From: an uncultured Lachnospiraceae bacterium
Lineage (GTDB): Bacteria; Bacillota; Clostridia; Lachnospirales; Lachnospiraceae
DNA length: 64,000 bases
NCBI GenBank assembly: GCA_910584945.1
Contig: CAJUDY010000002.1
Location: forward strand, 147,228 to 211,227
Direction: 5' to 3'
Below are positions 18,157-27,040 of this stretch, piece after piece. Position numbers and translations under genes: made by a program. Below the pieces are notes generated by a model, which worked only from the letters and a program-made list of their open reading frames with translations, was not told the DNA's origin and did not search any database. The first letter of the stretch is position 1. The number at the start of each line of letters is the position of its first letter.

Positions 18157-20904
18157 ATGATCAAGAAAGTACTTATCATCAACGGGACTGAGCGCACCCT
18201 GGTGGTGGACGGGACCGAGTCTCTTGCGCAGATTTTAAGAGACCGTCTGCTGCTCACTGGCTGTAAGATCGGCTGCGGCGAGGGCCACTGCGGAGCCTGC
18301 AACGTCATCGTGGACGGCAAGGTGACCCGCTCCTGTATCACGAAGATCACAAAGGTGCCGGATTATGCGAAGATCGAGACCATTGAGGGCATCGGAACCC
18401 TCGACAACCTGCATCCGCTGCAGGCAGCATGGGTGGCGCACGGATGCGCACAGTGCGGTTTCTGTTCTCCGGGCTTTATCATGAGCGCAAAGGTGCTCCT
18501 TGAGAACAATCCTTCCCCCACCAGACAGGAAGTGCGGGACTGGTTCAACAAGAACCGGAACCTGTGCCGCTGTACCGGCTACAAGCCGCTGATCGACGCG
18601 GTCATGGATGCGGCAAAAGTCCTGAGGGGCGAGAAGACCAAGGAAGACCTGATGTTCGTGCCCACCTACAACAAGATTCTGGGAACCAGATACGAGCGTC
18701 CGTCCGGCGCGGCGAAGGTGACCGGCCAGTGGAACTTCGGCGCGGACGAGATCAAGAACCTTCCGGAAGATACCCTTCAGATCGCTCTGGTACAGGCGGA
18801 AGTGTCCCACGCGAACATCAAGGGCATCGACACCGCGGAAGCAGAGAAGATGCCGGGCGTGGCGAAGATCATTACATACAAGGACGTGCCGGGCAAGAAC
18901 CGGATCACGGGTCTTATCACCTTCCCGACCAACAAGGGAGACGGCTGGGACCGCCCGATCCTCTGCGACGAGAAAGTATTCCAGTACGGCGACGCGATTG
19001 CGATGGTCTGTGCAGATACGGTAGAACACGCAAAAGCGGCGGCGAAGGCAGTGAAGGTAGACCTGGAAGTCCTTCCGGCTTACATGTCCGCACCCGAGGC
19101 AATGGCGCCCGACGCGATTGAGATCCATCCGGGTACGCCGAACGTCTACTATGAGACCAACTGTATCAAGGGCGAAGAGACGGCTCCGATCATGGAGAGC
19201 GCGCCGAACGTCATCGAAGTGGAAGCATACTGCTCTCGTCAGCCCCATCTGCCGATCGAGCCGGATGTTGCTTACGCATACACCGACGAAGAAGGCCGCA
19301 TTACGATCCATTCCAAGTCCATCGGCATTCATCTGCATCACGCGATGATCTGCGAGGGCATCGGCGTGGCTCCTGAGAAGCTGAGGATCGTACAACTCCA
19401 TGCAGGCGGAACCTTCGGTTACAAGTTCTCCCCGACCATCGAGGCTCTGACCGGTGTGGCAACGCTGGTAACCGGCCGTCCGGTGGCGCTGAACTTCGAT
19501 ATGTATCAGATGATCACCTATACCGGAAAGAGAAGCCCGGGCTTCATGAACATCAAACTGGCGGCAGATGAAAAAGGAAAGATTCTGGCGCTGGAAGGCA
19601 ACAACTACATCGACCACGGTCCGTACTCCGAGTTCGGCGACCTTTTGACCCTGCGGTTAAGCCAGTTCGTGGGAGCAGGTATGGATATCAAGAACATCCG
19701 CAACAAGTCCCAGACCGTCTGTACGAACCATGCGTACGGCGCGGCATTCCGCGGCTACGGCGCACCCCAGTCCTTTATGGGCGGCGACATCGCGCTGGAT
19801 GTGATGGCGGCGAAGATGGGCATCGACCCCTTCGAGTTCCGTGCGATGAACTGCTACAAAGAGTCCGAAGGGTCCACGACGCCCAACGGCTGCAAGCCGG
19901 ACGTGTACTGCCTGGAAGACCTGTTCGACCTGGCACGGCCGAAATATCACGCAAACAAAGCCTATGCGGAAGAACTGAACAAGAATCAGAGCGAAGGCGG
20001 CAAATATAAATACGGCGTGGGCGTATCCTTGGGCATCTATGGCTGCGGTCTTGACGGCGTGGACTCCTCCGAGGCATGGGCAGAGCTCAATGCGGACAAC
20101 ACCGTGACGATCTACAACTCCTGGGAAGACCATGGACAGGGCGCAGACATCGGAACCCTGACCCATGCCCATGAGACCCTGCGTCAGGCAGGCTTCACGC
20201 CGGATCGGATCAAGCTGGTCATGAACGACACAGGCCTGACCCCGAACTCCGGTCCTGCAGGCGGATCGCGTTCTAACGTCATGTCCGGAAACGCAACCCG
20301 CGTGGCATGCGAGCTTCTGATTGACGCGATGAAGAAAGAGGACGGAACCTTCCGTACCTACGACGAGATGAAGGCAGAAGGCCTTGCGCTCAAGTATGAG
20401 GGCAAGTGGGTGGCAACCGACTGCTCCGACTGCGACATGGAGACCGCCCAGGGCAATCCGTTCTCCGTCTATATGTACTGCATCTCCCTTCCGGTCGTCC
20501 GCGTAGAGATGGCAACCGGCAAGGTAAAGGTTGTGAAGTTCACGATGGTATCCGACTTCGGAACGATCATCAACAAGATCGTGGTGGACGGCCAGGTGAT
20601 GGGAGCGATCGCTCAGGGCATCGGCCTTGCACTGTCCGAGGACTTCGAGGACCTGAAGAAACATACAACGCTGCAGAAATGCGGAATTCCGTACCCGAAC
20701 GACGTACCGGATGATATCGAACTGATCTATCAGGAGAACCATCCGAGACCGCTTGGACCGTACGGAGCAGCAGGCTGCGGAGAGGGCCCGCTGGCGGCGC
20801 CGCATCCGGCAATCCTGAACGCAATCTACAACGCGACAGGCGCACGTGTGACGAAGATCCCGGCAAGACCGGAAGTCGTAAAGGCAGCCATCGACGCGCT
20901 GTAA
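18157..20904 (+). CDS. Mop-type molybdenum aldehyde oxidoreductase (xanthine oxidase family)
   Basis: 915 residues, close to the 907 of Desulfovibrio gigas Mop, with the same order. A plant-type [2Fe-2S] domain (GCGEGHCGAC, residues 35-61) comes first, then a helical [2Fe-2S] domain (CAQCGFCSPG, NLCRCTGYKP). The molybdopterin domain follows directly with no FAD domain between. Motifs of the large domain include PHLPIEPDVA, GGTFGYKF, AFRGYGAPQ and GAAGCGEGPLA; Glu876 is the expected catalytic base. The enzyme hydroxylates aldehydes or related substrates using water and passes electrons through the clusters. The substrate is unknown. Start chosen at the Met six bases after AAGGAGG. It has its own promoter and terminator, so it is probably the most strongly expressed gene of the locus. 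Confidence 0.9.
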   Translation: MIKKVLIINGTERTLVVDGTESLAQILRDRLLLTGCKIGCGEGHCGACNVIVDGKVTRSCITKITKVPDYAKIETIEGIGTLDNLHPLQAAWVAHGCAQCGFCSPGFIMSAKVLLENNPSPTRQEVRDWFNKNRNLCRCTGYKPLIDAVMDAAKVLRGEKTKEDLMFVPTYNKILGTRYERPSGAAKVTGQWNFGADEIKNLPEDTLQIALVQAEVSHANIKGIDTAEAEKMPGVAKIITYKDVPGKNRITGLITFPTNKGDGWDRPILCDEKVFQYGDAIAMVCADTVEHAKAAAKAVKVDLEVLPAYMSAPEAMAPDAIEIHPGTPNVYYETNCIKGEETAPIMESAPNVIEVEAYCSRQPHLPIEPDVAYAYTDEEGRITIHSKSIGIHLHHAMICEGIGVAPEKLRIVQLHAGGTFGYKFSPTIEALTGVATLVTGRPVALNFDMYQMITYTGKRSPGFMNIKLAADEKGKILALEGNNYIDHGPYSEFGDLLTLRLSQFVGAGMDIKNIRNKSQTVCTNHAYGAAFRGYGAPQSFMGGDIALDVMAAKMGIDPFEFRAMNCYKESEGSTTPNGCKPDVYCLEDLFDLARPKYHANKAYAEELNKNQSEGGKYKYGVGVSLGIYGCGLDGVDSSEAWAELNADNTVTIYNSWEDHGQGADIGTLTHAHETLRQAGFTPDRIKLVMNDTGLTPNSGPAGGSRSNVMSGNATRVACELLIDAMKKEDGTFRTYDEMKAEGLALKYEGKWVATDCSDCDMETAQGNPFSVYMYCISLPVVRVEMATGKVKVVKFTMVSDFGTIINKIVVDGQVMGAIAQGIGLALSEDFEDLKKHTTLQKCGIPYPNDVPDDIELIYQENHPRPLGPYGAAGCGEGPLAAPHPAILNAIYNATGARVTKIPARPEVVKAAIDAL

Positions 20905-20929
20905 AAGGCTGGATATTACGGTTATCGTA

Positions 20930-20938
20930 TGATATAAT
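20930..20938 (+). promoter_or_regulatory. Extended -10 promoter upstream of accessory operon
   Basis: TGA-TATAAT, an extended -10, with no good -35. It starts about 95 bases ahead of the Fe-S protein gene and just before a hairpin-plus-T-run. If used, the transcript would meet that hairpin at once, an attenuator-like arrangement. Confidence 0.4.
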
Positions 20939-20950
20939 GAGATAAAATGG

Positions 20951-20989
20951 CAGGGGCTGTCGTGGATTTGGCGGCAGCTCCTGTTTTTT
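20951..20989 (+). terminator. Intrinsic terminator between oxidoreductase and accessory operon
   Basis: Twelve paired bases, CAGGGGCTGTCG with CGGCAGCTCCTG (two G-T pairs), then TTTTTT. It lies 47 bases after the oxidoreductase stop. It should limit read-through so that the enzyme is made in excess of its maturation proteins. Confidence 0.8.
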
Positions 20990-21033
20990 CCTATTTCACA
21001 CGCAGGGATGGGAAGCCCGGAGAAGGAGATGAG

Positions 21034-23253
21034 ATGGAGCGGAAGAACGAGCATGGTTTTATTGGAAAACATTATCTGATGAAGCAGGCATTCGGGCAGG
21101 AGGAACTGCACGAGCGGGAGGCGGTCTGTACCAGAGAGGACCCGCCCCCCTGTATGGCGTCCTGTCCGCTGCATATTGATATGCGGGCAGTATGTGCTCA
21201 TGCGGCAAAGGGAGACTTTAAGAAGGCGGCAGGAGTGATCCGGACAGTGACGCCTTTTTTGCATCTTCTCTCGAAAAACTGCAGCCGGACCTGTACGCTG
21301 GCGTGCAGGCTGTCAGAACTGGGAGACGGAATCTGTCTTCCGGCACTGGTGCAAGCCTGCGCACGGTACGGGGGCTCCGGCGCGGTCAACCGTTTTATGC
21401 TGCCGAAGAAAAGCCAGAAGGCGGCCGTATTCGGGGACGATCTGTTTGCGCTGGCGTGCTGCTGGGAGCTGGGAAAGAAGGGCTATGAGGTTCACTGGTA
21501 TACCGCCTGTGCTTCCATGAAGGACGCGCTGGCGGCCTGGGAACTCTCGGAGGACGAAATTTCCTCAGATCTGACGGCTTTTGGAGGACTTCGGATCACC
21601 CTTGAAAAGCGGGAGGAACTAAGACGGGAGGAACTCGAAGAGCTTTCTACCGACATGGACGCCGGCTGCGTGTCCCCGGCGCTTGGCTGGAGGGATCTGC
21701 CGGAAGGCATGTATGAGGCGGAGAGAAAGGAAGCGGCGGAGCAGCTTCTGGCGGAAGCAAAATACGCGGCGTTTCTGGCGGAACGGTACATCCAGAGCGT
21801 TCATACCATTCAGACAAGGGAAGAGAAGGAGAGTCGTCTCTTTGTCACCATGGACGGAGTGGAGGGCAGCCGCGCTCTTACGGACCTTCAGCATGTGACG
21901 AAGGAAAGCGCCATGGCCGAAGCGGCCAGATGTATCCAGTGCCAGTGTATGGAGTGCATAAAAGGGTGCGTCTATCTGCAGCATTACAAGAGGAATCCCC
22001 GGGCGGCGATCCGGGAGGTCTACAACAATATGTCCATCGTCATGGGCAACCATATGGCCAACGGCATGATCAACGCCTGCGACGAGTGCGGACAGTGCAA
22101 GGCTGCCTGTCCCAACGGATTCGATTATCCGGACGTCTGTCAGATCGCCAAGCACACCATGGTGGAGACCGGCAAGATGCCGGCGTCGGCTCATGAATTC
22201 GCCCTGCTGGACGCGCAGTTTTCCAACGGGGAGGCTTTTCTGGTGAAACCGGAGCCGGGGTATGAGAGCTGCCGCTATCTGTTTTTCCCGGGCTGTCAGG
22301 CGTCCGCGGTCTCGCCGGATACGGTGGAGGCGGCTTACGCGGATCTTCGCGCCAGACTGGAAGGCGGCGTGGGACTGATGCTGGGCTGCTGCGGAGCCGT
22401 GGCCAAATGGGCGGCCAGAGAGGATCATTTTAAAGAAGCCATGGGACAGATTAAGGATGCGTGGGAGCAGATGGGAAGTCCTCAGGTGATCTGCGCCTGT
22501 CCTACCTGCAAGAGCATCTTTGACGAGTATGCGAAGTTTCCTGCGGTGGGTATTTGGGAGATTCTGCTGGAAACCGGTGTGAGGCCGGTGTCGGAGGAAA
22601 CCGTATCGGTCCACGACGCCTGCGGAGCCCGGGGGGACTGGAAGATGCAGGCGGATGTACGGGCCTTTATCGAGGCGCTGGGCTGTAAGATCGAGAAGAT
22701 CCCCTATGAGGGGGACGTCTCTCCCTGCTGCGGCTTTGGGGGGCTTGTGAAGTATACCAATCCGGAAGTTTCGGGCAAGAAGGCGCATTTTGCAGCGGAC
22801 CGGACCGGATACAAGCTTCTGACTTACTGTATGGCCTGCCGGGATCAGTTCTCCCGGGCAGGGGCGGACACCTTACATATCTTGGAGCTGGCCTATCAGG
22901 TGGAACCCCGGCCGGTGCCGGATCTGTCCGCGAGAAGAGCCAACCGGCTTCGGCTGAAGCAGAAGCTTCTGGCGGAAATATGGAAAGAGGGATTTGAGAT
23001 GGAGACGATGCTGCCGGTCCTCTATGCAGAGGGCGTGGAGGAACAGATGGAAGGGCGCATGATCTTAAAGAGCGACGTGGACGCGGCGCTGAAAGCCTAT
23101 GAAGCTTCCGGGGAAGCCGTGTTCGACGAAGAAAAGGGGTGGTTTGTGGCCTGCCGCCGTCTGGGCAATGTGACGTTCTGGGTGAAATTCACCCGGGAGG
23201 ATGCTGCGTATACCGTACACGGGGCGTACAGCCACCGGATGACGGTGGAGTAG
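21034..23253 (+). CDS. Fe-S/CCG-domain redox protein with degenerate flavin domain
   Basis: 739 residues. The N-terminal Fe-S region (CMASCPLHIDMRAVCAHAAKG) resembles the start of glutamate-synthase small subunits. The flavin/NAD domain expected next is short and its GxGxxG is lost (AVFGDDLFALACCWELGKKG). A dicluster ferredoxin part follows: CIQCQCMECIKGC, then CDECGQCKAAC. Two CCG domains of the HdrB/HdrD type end the core: FFPGCQ with GCCG, and DACGARGD with PCCGFGG. It probably relays electrons to or from the oxidoreductase. From memory, similar proteins sit beside Mop genes in Desulfovibrio. Start chosen at the Met after GGAGAAGGAG, because earlier codons lie in the terminator. Confidence 0.78.
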   Translation: MERKNEHGFIGKHYLMKQAFGQEELHEREAVCTREDPPPCMASCPLHIDMRAVCAHAAKGDFKKAAGVIRTVTPFLHLLSKNCSRTCTLACRLSELGDGICLPALVQACARYGGSGAVNRFMLPKKSQKAAVFGDDLFALACCWELGKKGYEVHWYTACASMKDALAAWELSEDEISSDLTAFGGLRITLEKREELRREELEELSTDMDAGCVSPALGWRDLPEGMYEAERKEAAEQLLAEAKYAAFLAERYIQSVHTIQTREEKESRLFVTMDGVEGSRALTDLQHVTKESAMAEAARCIQCQCMECIKGCVYLQHYKRNPRAAIREVYNNMSIVMGNHMANGMINACDECGQCKAACPNGFDYPDVCQIAKHTMVETGKMPASAHEFALLDAQFSNGEAFLVKPEPGYESCRYLFFPGCQASAVSPDTVEAAYADLRARLEGGVGLMLGCCGAVAKWAAREDHFKEAMGQIKDAWEQMGSPQVICACPTCKSIFDEYAKFPAVGIWEILLETGVRPVSEETVSVHDACGARGDWKMQADVRAFIEALGCKIEKIPYEGDVSPCCGFGGLVKYTNPEVSGKKAHFAADRTGYKLLTYCMACRDQFSRAGADTLHILELAYQVEPRPVPDLSARRANRLRLKQKLLAEIWKEGFEMETMLPVLYAEGVEEQMEGRMILKSDVDAALKAYEASGEAVFDEEKGWFVACRRLGNVTFWVKFTREDAAYTVHGAYSHRMTVE

Positions 23254-23261
23254 GAGGTACA

Positions 23262-23480
23262 ATGGCGGAGAAAAATTATTATACCATAGACCCCATGGGG
23301 AAGCTGACCTGCGCAAAGTGTAAGATTCCCCTGGTGAAAGGAAAGGCCACCTTCGGCTATCTGGGGAACGCGTTTCCGGTGGAACTTCCGGTATGTCCGA
23401 AATGCGGTTTCATCTACGTGCCGGAGGAGCTTGCGCTTGGGAAGGTGCTGACGGTGGAGCGCAGCCTGGAGGATAAGTGA
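23262..23480 (+). CDS. Small zinc-ribbon/redox protein (DVU_1557-like)
   Basis: 72 residues with two CxxC pairs, LTCAKCKIPL and PVCPKCGFIYVP, separated by about 30 residues: a zinc ribbon or rubredoxin-like knuckle. The ribosome binding site AGGAGG overlaps the stop codon of the Fe-S gene. In the comparable Desulfovibrio cluster a small CxxC protein sits in the same place; I recall it as DVU_1557 family and cannot verify this here. Function unknown; perhaps a metal or electron shuttle during enzyme maturation. Confidence 0.7.
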   Translation: MAEKNYYTIDPMGKLTCAKCKIPLVKGKATFGYLGNAFPVELPVCPKCGFIYVPEELALGKVLTVERSLEDK

Positions 23481-24133
23481 TCGGCGCACATCCCGGCGGG
23501 CTTACTCTGACCAGGCGGCTTCTGGGGCTGGCAGACGTGCCAGGTCCGGTCACGGCGTCAGGGATACCGGTAAAAGCGCTGGATCTTGGAGCGGGGACCG
23601 GGGAGAGTGTCCGGTATCTGAGAACGCTTGGATATGACGCGGTTGGAATCGACCGGGATGCAGGCGCGGACGGCAAGGACCTTCTTTCGGTCGGGGCCGC
23701 CCGGGCATCTGTGATCCGGGGCGACATGACCGCCCTGCCGTATCCGGAGGAGAGCGTTGACCTCTGTCTTGCCGAGTGCAGCGTCGCTGTCTGCGGGGAC
23801 GGGCCTCGTGCGCTTCGGGAGGCGTACCGGGTCCTTCGCCCCGGAGGGAGTCTTCTCTTATCCGACGTATTTTTTCAAAAGGAACACGCGCCGTGTCTTT
23901 CCATGCCGGAGCCCCTTACCTTTTCCTGCTGGGAGCGTGAGAGCTCACGCGCAGGATTTGAGCTCCGGAAAAGTTCGGACGAGACGGCGCTTTGGAGGGA
24001 ATTTTTTCTGGAAAGTCTCTGGAATGACAATGCAGACGACGGGTTCTGTGATTTTTTTCTGGAGGCGGGAAAAGCGGGCTGCGGGTATTTTCTGGCCTGG
24101 CTTTGGAAGGGGGAAAAGGATGGATTTATTTGA
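23477..24133 (+). CDS. Class I SAM-dependent methyltransferase (DVU_1556-like)
   Basis: 218 residues. Motif I is ALDLGAGTGESVRYL, followed by VGIDRD, the acidic-loop GDMTALPYPEESVDLCLAECS and YRVLRPGGSLLLSDVFF: a UbiE-type methyltransferase fold. It begins with GTG in a GTGA overlap with the preceding stop, behind GGAGG. The N-terminal ARG-free segment GAHPGGLTLTRRLL fits cluster relatives in which a Cys/His motif is absent. The substrate is unknown; by context it acts in maturation of the oxidoreductase or its cofactor. Confidence 0.72.
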   Translation: MIGAHPGGLTLTRRLLGLADVPGPVTASGIPVKALDLGAGTGESVRYLRTLGYDAVGIDRDAGADGKDLLSVGAARASVIRGDMTALPYPEESVDLCLAECSVAVCGDGPRALREAYRVLRPGGSLLLSDVFFQKEHAPCLSMPEPLTFSCWERESSRAGFELRKSSDETALWREFFLESLWNDNADDGFCDFFLEAGKAGCGYFLAWLWKGEKDGFI

Positions 24134-24548
24134 CCGTATGCTGGAGTTATCCAATCAGGGATATTACTGTGCGCAGATTCTGATGATTCTGGCGCTGGAA
24201 TCAGAGGATAAGGAAGACCCGGATCTGATCCGCGCCATGAGCGGTTTAAACGGCGGCATGGGCTTTTCCGGGCATCTGTGCGGAGCGCTGACCGGGGGCT
24301 GCTGTCTCTTAGGGTATTTCTGCGGAAAAGGCGAGGCCGAGGAGATCGAGGACCCGAAGGCGTCCGAGCTGATCCGGGAATTGGTCGCATGGTTTGAAGA
24401 GACCGTGGGCGGCGCCTATGGAGGCTGCGACTGCAGGAATATTCTGGAGGACGACCCGTCCAACAAGATGAAGCGTTGTCCGGAGGTGGTGGAAAGTGTC
24501 TTCTTAAAGTGTATGGAGCTGCTTTCGGAGAACGGGATACTGGCATGA
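24120..24548 (+). CDS. C-GCAxxG-C-C family protein (DVU_1555-like)
   Basis: 142 residues with the cysteine pattern of the C_GCAxxG_C_C family, here YYCAQILM, HLCGALTGGCCLLGYF, GGCDCRNIL and MKRCPEVV. The family is thought to bind a redox cofactor or metal, but no reaction is established. The start overlaps the methyltransferase gene by 14 bases, behind GGGAAAAGG, and the end overlaps the next start as ATGA. Confidence 0.75.
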   Translation: MDLFDRMLELSNQGYYCAQILMILALESEDKEDPDLIRAMSGLNGGMGFSGHLCGALTGGCCLLGYFCGKGEAEEIEDPKASELIRELVAWFEETVGGAYGGCDCRNILEDDPSNKMKRCPEVVESVFLKCMELLSENGILA

Positions 24549-25624
24549 GAATGAAGGGGCTGATCGCGGCGGCGGGGCTGTCCAGCCGCATGGGGGAGTT
24601 CAAGCCTTTCATGGAGCTGAACGGATTTCCCATGATCCAGATGACGGTCCAGAGCCTTAAGAACGCGGGGATTCAGGAAATTACCGTGGTCACGGGATAC
24701 CGGGCGGAGGAGATGCAGGGAGTCCTTGGGCCCCTGGGCGTCCGCCTGGTGGAGAACCGGGATTACCGGGAGACGGATATGCTGGCGTCCATCCGTATGG
24801 GACTTGTCACGATCCAGGATGCGGACGCGGTTTTCTTCCTGCCGGGGGACCTTCCGCTGATCGCTCCGGGGAGCATGCGGAAGGTAAAAGACCGACTGGC
24901 CGGTCTTCCCGGGGGAAGCGAAGCGCTGGTTCCGGTGACCGGCGAGAGCACTTCCCACCCGCCGGTGCTGCTGCCGGGAGGCGTTCGGAAAGTGCTTGAT
25001 TACCGGGGCGGGGGCGGGCTGAAAGGCGCTTTTTCTTCCATGAAGACCGTCTATATGGAGCTTGACGACGCCGGAACCCTGGCGGATGCGGACTTTCGGG
25101 GGGATTTTGCAAAGCTTACGGCTTACGCAAGAGCGCGCAAAGGCGTGGCCCGAAAGCTCTGGGAGGCGTGGTATGAAGAGACCGGGCTTCCGGAGCATGT
25201 GCGGGCGCACTGCCGGGCGGTGGGAGATCTGGCCGGATGGATGGCGGAGCGGCTGACGGAGCACGGCGCCTGCCTGGATATCGAACTTTGCAGAAGCGGC
25301 GGGTATCTTCACGACCTGTGCAGGCTTTCCGAACATCATGAGGCGGCGGCCGGTGTATTTTTGAGAGCGAGGGGCTATCTGGCCCTGGCAGACATTGCAG
25401 AGCGCCACAGGGGCTTTGAGACGGAACCGGAGAGCATCTGTGAGGAGTGGGCCGTCGTCTGCCTGGCGGACAAACTGATCCGGGAGGACAAAAGGGTTTC
25501 TCTAAAGGAGCGGTATCAGAAAGCCTTCGCGCATCCTCCGGTAAAGGAGAGAATCCTGAGAGATATCAAAGTCTGCCAAAGACTGAAAGAAGAATTCGAG
25601 GTGATGACAGGTGAGAGACTATAA
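24545..25624 (+). CDS. MobA/MocA-like NTP transferase fused to HD domain (DVU_1551-like)
   Basis: 359 residues. Residues 1-190 form a nucleotidyltransferase of the MobA/MocA type: LIAAAGLSSRMGEFKPFMEL (signature and Lys), VTGYRAEEM and PGDLPLIAPGS. Residues 215-340 form an HD-superfamily domain (HCRAVGDLAGWMAERL, then YLHDLCRLSEHHEAAA). MocA makes molybdopterin cytosine dinucleotide, the cofactor form used by Mop-type enzymes, so that activity is the best guess. The HD domain could hydrolyse a nucleotide or regulate. It starts in an ATGA overlap. Confidence 0.8.
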   Translation: MRMKGLIAAAGLSSRMGEFKPFMELNGFPMIQMTVQSLKNAGIQEITVVTGYRAEEMQGVLGPLGVRLVENRDYRETDMLASIRMGLVTIQDADAVFFLPGDLPLIAPGSMRKVKDRLAGLPGGSEALVPVTGESTSHPPVLLPGGVRKVLDYRGGGGLKGAFSSMKTVYMELDDAGTLADADFRGDFAKLTAYARARKGVARKLWEAWYEETGLPEHVRAHCRAVGDLAGWMAERLTEHGACLDIELCRSGGYLHDLCRLSEHHEAAAGVFLRARGYLALADIAERHRGFETEPESICEEWAVVCLADKLIREDKRVSLKERYQKAFAHPPVKERILRDIKVCQRLKEEFEVMTGERL

Positions 25625-26750
25625 CCATCCGATCTATATGAACAATGCAGCGACCTCCTGGCCCAAGGCTCCGGGGGTGGCGGAGGCCGTAGCGGAGGCG
25701 CTGCGGGCCATGCCCGGGGAGACGAACCGGGGCGGAGTCGCGGATTTTGACGTTTTCTCAGAAGTGAGGGCGGAGCTTGCAAAGCTTATGGGGGTGGACC
25801 GGCCCTCCCAGATCGCTCTGGGCTGCAACTCCACCTGGGGCCTCAACCAGGCGATCTTCGGCTATCCGCTGGAGCCGGGAGATACGGTGCTTTCTACGAC
25901 CGCGGAGCATAACGCGGTTCTTCGTCCCCTCTATCTTCTGGAACAAAGGGGAATCCGGGTCGTGAAGCTTCCGGTGGATGAGGCGGGAAGAGTCCGGACA
26001 TCCGAGTGGGAGCAGGCGCTTTTGGAACACCATCCAAAGCTCTGCATCCTGATCCATGCCTCCAATGTGACCGGGGCCGTCAACGACGTGCCGGTGCTTT
26101 CGGAGGCGGCGAAGAGTGCGGGGGCTGATCTCCTTCTGGACGTCTCCCAGACCCTGGGCTGTATTCCGGTGAGGCTTTCCGAGTGGAAGGTGGACCTGGC
26201 GGTCTTCACCGGGCATAAGTATCTTCTGGGTCCCCAGGGGACCGGCGGCGTCTATGTGAGAGAAGGGTTAAAGCTTCGTCCCCATATCGTAGGGGGCACC
26301 GGGGTGATGAGCGATCTGAAAGAGATGCCCGAGGAGATGCCGCTGCGTCTGGAGGCGGGTACCGGGAATGAACCCTCTTATCACGGGCTTCTGGCGGCTC
26401 TTCGCTGGAACCGGGAGCACCCTCTTGACATGGAAAGCCTGGTGAGACGGACCAGGGAACTGTCGAAGGGTCTTGAGAAGCTTGGCTGCAAAGTCATCGT
26501 GCCGGGGGGCCTGTCGACCCCGGTGATTTCCTTTGTGATTCCGGGAATTCCTTCCGCGGACGCGGCGGATATCCTGACCGGAAGTTATGACATCGTCCTT
26601 CGGACCGGCCTGCACTGCGCGCCGGAGATTATGGAGGACATCGGCATGAAGGGCGGCACCATGCGGCTGAGTCTGTCCCGCTTTACCACGGAGGAGGAAG
26701 TGGAGCAGGTGCTCTGCGCGGTTCGGGACATTCTGGAGAGCGGTCTATGA
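25611..26750 (+). CDS. Class V aminotransferase-fold PLP enzyme (cysteine desulfurase-like)
   Basis: 379 residues. Fold-type I class V enzyme: YMNNAATSWPKAP, TTAEHNAVLRPL, DVSQTLGCIPV, and the PLP lysine in FTGHKYLLGPQGTGG (Lys203). A C-terminal segment RTGLHCAPE holds the Cys of the SufS/CsdA group. It could supply sulfur for the sulfido ligand of the molybdenum centre, a step needed by this enzyme family, as XdhC-linked NifS proteins do; this is inference. It starts with GTG 14 bases inside the preceding gene. Confidence 0.78.
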   Translation: MRDYNHPIYMNNAATSWPKAPGVAEAVAEALRAMPGETNRGGVADFDVFSEVRAELAKLMGVDRPSQIALGCNSTWGLNQAIFGYPLEPGDTVLSTTAEHNAVLRPLYLLEQRGIRVVKLPVDEAGRVRTSEWEQALLEHHPKLCILIHASNVTGAVNDVPVLSEAAKSAGADLLLDVSQTLGCIPVRLSEWKVDLAVFTGHKYLLGPQGTGGVYVREGLKLRPHIVGGTGVMSDLKEMPEEMPLRLEAGTGNEPSYHGLLAALRWNREHPLDMESLVRRTRELSKGLEKLGCKVIVPGGLSTPVISFVIPGIPSADAADILTGSYDIVLRTGLHCAPEIMEDIGMKGGTMRLSLSRFTTEEEVEQVLCAVRDILESGL

Positions 26751-27040
26751 CCTGGCGGTGCAAGAAGGTGGAGAACTGCTTTGCCGGGGCCAGTACCTAT
26801 GAATATGAACTTCCGGTGACCGGGCAGGAGCTCTTGGCCTTTCTTGAGGGCTGGGAGATCCGGGAGAATCATAAGTTCCGCCGGCCGGTGTTCTCGGCAA
26901 AGCAGGGCCCGCTGGAGATCAAAGGAATTCTGGCGGCCCATGTAGTCAAGGTAAATTACCCGGCGGATACATGGAAAGAAGAAAAGGAACGGTTAGAGCG
27001 ATGGCTGGAACAGATAAAACAGATAGAACAGAAAAAGTGA
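26747..27040 (+). CDS. Small conserved cluster protein, unrecognised
   Basis: 97 residues that I cannot place in a family. It begins in an ATGA overlap with the aminotransferase gene and overlaps or closely abuts the radical SAM gene, so it is very likely real. It is soluble, with a mixed N-terminal half (FAGASTYEYELPVTGQELLA) and a charged, lysine/glutamate-rich helical C-terminus. One Cys pair is widely spaced and does not suggest a metal site. A DUF3343-type assignment was considered, but the sequence does not match. Confidence 0.65.
   Translation: MTWRCKKVENCFAGASTYEYELPVTGQELLAFLEGWEIRENHKFRRPVFSAKQGPLEIKGILAAHVVKVNYPADTWKEEKERLERWLEQIKQIEQKK

Noticed and set aside
20947..21033. Earlier start of the Fe-S/CCG protein at 20947
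   Set aside because: The extra 29 codons read through the terminator hairpin and its T-run, whereas the Met at 21034 has a proper ribosome binding site and begins family-like sequence.
26747..27040. DUF3343 assignment for the 97-residue protein
   Set aside because: The sequence lacks the N-terminal strand pattern and cysteine/glycine segment I expect for that family; left unassigned.
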